Below are positions 22,984-25,781 of a stretch of 25,781 nucleotides of DNA, in pieces. The stretch is from NCBI GenBank assembly GCA_964545075.1, contig CAZJFS010000048.1:1-25781 (forward strand), given 5' to 3'. A program made the position numbers and the translations under genes. Position 1 is the stretch's first letter; each line of letters starts with the position of its first letter. Below the pieces are notes generated by a model that was given only the letters and a program-made list of their open reading frames with translations, was not told the origin of the DNA and did not search any database. The DNA is from DAOPXV01 sp035352535. Its GTDB lineage: Bacteria; Muiribacteriota; UBA9980.

Positions 22984-24018
22984 TTAGCGGGCGTTACCGG
23001 CCGAGCACGCTTCGTCGTAATAGCTTTTGTACTTATCGTAAAGCGTTTTAGCGGAGTTGCTTCCGATATTTGGTGAAAGGTAATGATTGAAGTCGAAGCA
23101 GATGATCTTTGAAACATATTTTTGAGCGCCGGTGATCTGCGATTTCATAGTTTCGAAATCCGTGCTTTCGGCTTCGAAATCTTTGGAAAGAGGAGTGGTC
23201 CTGTGAAAAACTTCCGCGTTTGACCAGACCTCGATTCCGAGTTCATTGCATATTTTGGAAATTGCTCCGAGATCCTTATCGAATTTTGAAAGCTGATCCT
23301 TGGTTCCGCCGACTCCGTCCTGCCACGCGCATATATCGACTTTAGCTTTTGAAAGCATCGTCTTGAAATATAATTCGAGCGCGAACTTCGGGAGAGATAC
23401 GGCTCTTCCGGGCTGAAGACATGTAAATGGCGATATCATGGTGAGAAGTTTCGGGTCCTCGGCTTTAACGGCTTTCACGATGCCGGCGTAAAAATCACCG
23501 ACCGCTCCGGGGATTCCAAATGTGTTGTCCTCGTACGGAATGTAAACGCCGATGAAAGATTCGTGAGGCTTGAACTGTTTTATGAGTATCGTCGTATACT
23601 TTGCCACTGCTTTGCTTTCTAAAGCGAGCTTTATAGGGTTTATTTTATCGACGGTGTACCATAGAGGTCCTTCGTTAAGTGACGTTCCTATGAAAACTCT
23701 CATTCCGCACTGGTCGGCTGCCGTCAGAAACCTTTCCGTAGCCTCGGAAAAATTTGCTTTGCCCGTCTGGTTGAATTGGATGATGGCGGTATCCATGCCG
23801 ATTGCTTTCATAGCTTCAAGTTCTTTGAGCCAGTATTCGACTGGATATTGCGTCTCGTCGTTATGGCCTTCGGCGAATTGGAAAAAGGCGCCGGTTATAA
23901 AAGGGCTGCATCCGGCTTGTTTTTCAGCTTCATTCTGCGCCGAGACGTTGCCGGCTATCGTAAGCAGGGCAAGAAGGAAGACTGCCAAAAAGATTTTCAA
24001 AGTAAAATGTCTGTTCAT
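22984..24018 (-). CDS. secreted DUF4434-type TIM-barrel protein
   Basis: The 344-residue protein begins with a clear Sec signal peptide (about 1-28, ending NVSAQ). The body resembles DUF4434, a (beta/alpha)8 family related to glycoside hydrolases: GAFFQFAEGHNDETQYPVEY, YWLKELEAMKAIGMDTAII, FIGVYIPYEDN and KIICFDFNHYLSP. The acidic residue in YIPYED and the Glu in VWSNAEVF are candidate catalytic positions, but I cannot prove them. It probably acts on a polysaccharide outside the cytoplasm. Start: the ATG at 24018 lies eight nt after GGAG; the longer frame overlaps the end of phaR and has no ribosome site. It begins 28 bp after phaR with no promoter in the gap, so it appears to share the phaR transcript. 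Confidence 0.75.
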   Translation of the reverse strand: MNRHFTLKIFLAVFLLALLTIAGNVSAQNEAEKQAGCSPFITGAFFQFAEGHNDETQYPVEYWLKELEAMKAIGMDTAIIQFNQTGKANFSEATERFLTAADQCGMRVFIGTSLNEGPLWYTVDKINPIKLALESKAVAKYTTILIKQFKPHESFIGVYIPYEDNTFGIPGAVGDFYAGIVKAVKAEDPKLLTMISPFTCLQPGRAVSLPKFALELYFKTMLSKAKVDICAWQDGVGGTKDQLSKFDKDLGAISKICNELGIEVWSNAEVFHRTTPLSKDFEAESTDFETMKSQITGAQKYVSKIICFDFNHYLSPNIGSNSAKTLYDKYKSYYDEACSAGNAR

Positions 24019-24046
24019 AGTAAACTCTCCATTTTCAAAAATTATT

Positions 24047-24511
24047 TTATTTGAATTTTTTCTCAAGGTCGGCGAGCCTTTTTATTATTTCGTCCATAGG
24101 GTTCGCAAAATTTGGGTTCACGGAGCCCATATTCGGCATAAACGGAAACTGCTGTTGCGGCTGAGGGAACATCATATTATTGAAAGGCATTCCAAACATC
24201 TGATTTTCACGCATTTTCAAAAAATATTCCATCATCTGCGGAAAAAAGCCTTTGAAGAACTGTTCGAGCATATTTGGGGGCGCCGCGATCATCATTTTAA
24301 GGAAAAAATCAGGAAACATCTCATAGCGTTCTTCAAGCACTATCTGCATCATAACATATTTGGTGATGTCCTTGCCGGAATTTTTTTCGACGACCTTTAT
24401 ATTCTTTCCGTCCACGAGCATTTTGCGAATGTCTCCGAGTGAAACGTATTTCGCTTCATCGACGCAATAAAGTCGCCTGTTATCATATTTTTTGATGAGT
24501 ATCTCGTCCAT
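24047..24511 (-). CDS. phaR: PHA-accumulation regulator PhaR
   Basis: PhaR proteins bind both DNA and PHA: they repress phasin genes and their own gene until polymer granules titrate them away. Residues 4-60 match the PHB_acc_N DNA-binding domain (IKKYDNRRLYCVDEAKYVSL, followed by LVDGKNIKVVEKNSGKDIT and QIVLEE). The 154-residue length is close to the usual ~150-185. The middle is strikingly rich in Met and Phe (about 64-128, e.g. MFGMPFNNMMFPQPQQQF) and could be the hydrophobic polymer-binding face. A short C-terminal helix (139-154) may oligomerise. A GAGGTG site precedes the ATG by four nt. The promoter (24641-24669) carries candidate auto-operators. This PhaR is unrelated to the class IV synthase subunit of the same name. 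Confidence 0.9.
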   Translation of the reverse strand: MDEILIKKYDNRRLYCVDEAKYVSLGDIRKMLVDGKNIKVVEKNSGKDITKYVMMQIVLEERYEMFPDFFLKMMIAAPPNMLEQFFKGFFPQMMEYFLKMRENQMFGMPFNNMMFPQPQQQFPFMPNMGSVNPNFANPMDEIIKRLADLEKKFK

Positions 24512-24607
24512 GGAGCACCTCTAAGCTTTTTCAGATCGTTTCAAAATCATCGGCAACGGTTGTGAATGATCTTCGCATGAAGAAAAATTGTTTCGTTCCG
24601 ACTCTTG

Positions 24608-24619
24608 TTGCGGTGCACA
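24608..24619 (-). promoter_or_regulatory. candidate PhaR operator in the phaR leader
   Basis: On the minus strand TGTGC-ACC-GCAA lies 21 nt past the -10 box. It shares TGTGC-N3-GCAA with the phasin leader at 20652-20663. Confidence 0.45.
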
Positions 24620-24624
24620 TTATT

Positions 24625-24636
24625 TTATGCGCATAA
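24625..24636. promoter_or_regulatory. perfect palindrome at the phaR transcription start
   Basis: TTATGCGCATAA is a 12-bp perfect palindrome that covers the predicted +1 and contains facing TGC/GCA half-sites. It is well placed for autorepression. Confidence 0.5.
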
Positions 24637-24640
24637 TAAT

Positions 24641-24669
24641 ATTATAACAGAAAAACTTGAAATATGCAA
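24641..24669 (-). promoter_or_regulatory. sigma70 promoter of phaR
   Basis: On the minus strand TTGCAT, 17 nt and a perfect TATAAT are preceded by TGT (extended -10). The predicted start near 24634 gives a ~123-nt leader. Together with the terminator at 24782-24812 and the two operator candidates, this accounts for most of the 340-bp gap 24512-24851; I see no gene there. Confidence 0.8.
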
Positions 24670-24781
24670 TAAAAAAGGGCTTGAAGAGGCATCAAATTTA
24701 TTAACGGGCGCTGGCCGGTTCGAGCGGAGCTATTCATAAACACTATCGTATAACGCCGTAATCCCGCGGCGGCGCTTAATC

Positions 24782-24812
24782 GAAACCGGCCCCCGTATCG
24801 GGGGCCGGTTTC
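24782..24812 (-). terminator. GC-rich terminator-like hairpin after the lipase-like gene
   Basis: GAAACCGGCCCCCG pairs perfectly with CGGGGGCCGGTTTC (14 bp) with a 3-nt loop. It lies 39 nt beyond the stop of the alpha/beta hydrolase gene. The stem ends in a short T stretch on both strands but no long T run follows. Confidence 0.65.
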
Positions 24813-24851
24813 TGGTATATTCCGCATTTATAAGTTTATATGAATCTGATA

Positions 24852-25781
24852 TTAGTTAGCTGAACAGGTCGTTTTGGGAGCTGTTTCGTCGCTTAGCGAA
24901 CTATTAAGGAATTCAAGGCAGTCAGGGTGTACCGTGAGGCCGACATGATGAGTATTGAAAATTTTAAGATTTTCAACTTTGGCGCCGCGGCGGGAGAGTC
25001 CGTCGGCGTATGTGGCGCTCTTCAAAAAGAGTACGCCGTCTGAAGACGCGGCCATTTCGCCGATCGGGATCTTGAAAATGCCTATCGTTATATTATCTAT
25101 GTCTTGCTTGGTTCCAGCCATGATATAAGCTTTGATCGAAGGATCTATGCCTTTTTTGTTGAGTTTGTTTATGACGTCGCCGCCGTTTTTTATTTCGGCG
25201 TCTATTCCCGCAGAACCGAGTAATGGCGTCACGCCGCCGTGATAAAGTGAATATGCGCTGAGTCCGGCGTCCACAGTCGCGCTCTGAAGGGTCAGGTCTA
25301 TGCCGGCGTCGACCCAGTTGAAAAGCATCTGCGCCTGGCCGGGGAACATTTTATTATAGTCTTTAAAATCGATTGCGGAGCCCAGATAGGTAAGGTAGGT
25401 AACGCCTACCGGCGCGGCCATGTCCTTGGAAACTACCGTCAGATTATATGCGTAGTAGCGAAACGCCGTATCGATGCCGCGTAGAGGCGATGCCACGAAA
25501 ATTATTTTTCTTACGTCGCCGCGGAATTTGGTGATCCAGCTGTATTGGGGGCAATCTTCGCCGAGGCTGCTTATATATATACGTGCGGCCATGGCGCCTT
25601 TGCTGTGGCAGATCACGTCGACTTTAAAATCGTCGCCGCCTTTTAAAACCTGTTTGATTCTGGTGATGGCGTTTGCTATCTGCTGCGCCTGTAAAAAATT
25701 ATCGCCGTGGGGATGTGAAAATGTTATCGCGAAAACCGGATAGCCCTGTTTCACAAGGTATTGCATGATGCCGGGATTTTT
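24852..25781 (-). CDS. lipase-like alpha/beta hydrolase, 5' end outside the window
   Basis: The frame is open to the window edge (at least five codons beyond the first ATG at 25766), so the gene is truncated at its N-terminus, probably including a signal and the HG oxyanion motif. The visible part holds the nucleophile elbow DVICHSKGAMAA, with Ser in H-S-K-G in place of the usual G-H-S-x-G, and a C-terminal THHVGL segment that should contain the catalytic His. Class 2-type lipases and triacylglycerol lipases share this layout. Because it lies at the edge of a PHA locus it could be a polyester depolymerase, but an ordinary lipase/esterase is equally possible. A strong hairpin follows the stop codon. 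Confidence 0.7.
   Translation of the reverse strand, partial: KNPGIMQYLVKQGYPVFAITFSHPHGDNFLQAQQIANAITRIKQVLKGGDDFKVDVICHSKGAMAARIYISSLGEDCPQYSWITKFRGDVRKIIFVASPLRGIDTAFRYYAYNLTVVSKDMAAPVGVTYLTYLGSAIDFKDYNKMFPGQAQMLFNWVDAGIDLTLQSATVDAGLSAYSLYHGGVTPLLGSAGIDAEIKNGGDVINKLNKKGIDPSIKAYIMAGTKQDIDNITIGIFKIPIGEMAASSDGVLFLKSATYADGLSRRGAKVENLKIFNTHHVGLTVHPDCLEFLNSSLSDETAPKTTCSAN

Noticed and set aside
23570..24442. Long open frame on the plus strand opposite phaR and DUF4434
   Set aside because: It is antisense to two well-supported genes, lacks a ribosome site and has no protein-like motifs.
1..25781. tRNA, rRNA, insertion sequences or prophage genes
   Set aside because: I saw no transposase, integrase or phage-type protein, and no recognisable tRNA or rRNA sequence on either strand by eye.

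Overview
The window looks like chromosomal DNA of a diderm (Gram-negative type) bacterium from a lineage I cannot place. Evidence for two membranes is a tripartite RND efflux pair (periplasmic adaptor plus inner-membrane pump), lipobox proteins and several secreted proteins. The DNA is moderately AT-rich, ATA and AGA/AGG codons are frequent, and Shine-Dalgarno sites are strong (GGAGG about 7-8 nt before the start). Several promoters share one form: a -35 box, a 17-nt spacer and an extended TGn -10 box. An uncultured candidate phylum is possible, but I cannot show it.

Region 1 (1-5192) is housekeeping and envelope material. It holds a truncated secreted protein, a zinc-finger-like lipoprotein, a TPR protein, a secreted GH114-type TIM-barrel protein, a DUF3592-like membrane protein, thiol peroxidase and thioredoxin. 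Region 2 (5193-9864) is an RND adaptor/pump operon ending in a strong hairpin shared with the convergent gene. Region 3 (9899-12350) has three hypothetical secreted or cysteine-rich proteins on the minus strand.

Region 4 (12553-20719) is the core of the window: a polyhydroxyalkanoate (PHA) locus, all on the minus strand. In transcription order it contains three short tandem phasin-like proteins, an acetoacetyl-CoA reductase-like SDR (phaB), a short PHA synthase (phaC), a PhaE-like synthase subunit, a second short PHA synthase-like protein, an AMP-forming acyl-CoA ligase and acetyl-CoA acetyltransferase (phaA). Together they give the route 2 acetyl-CoA -> acetoacetyl-CoA -> 3-hydroxybutyryl-CoA -> polymer, plus granule coat proteins and a possible way to activate free acids. 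The phasin promoter is exceptionally strong (TTGACA, extended -10, palindromic A/T UP-like element).

Region 5 (21177-25781) holds a multi-TM sensor histidine kinase behind a perfect consensus promoter whose spacer contains an 11-nt homopolymer. Next comes the PHA regulator phaR, apparently co-transcribed with a secreted DUF4434 protein, and then a truncated lipase-like alpha/beta hydrolase that could be a polymer or ester hydrolase.

The most interesting signal is a shared motif, TGTGC-N3-GCAA. It lies in the 5' leader of both the phasin operon and phaR, about 20-27 nt past the -10 box in each. It has the TGC-N3-GCA half-site layout reported for PhaR operators, and phaR adds a perfect TTATGCGCATAA palindrome at +1. 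This suggests a PhaR-phasin regulatory circuit written into the leaders. All functional statements come from reading the sequence; no database search was run.
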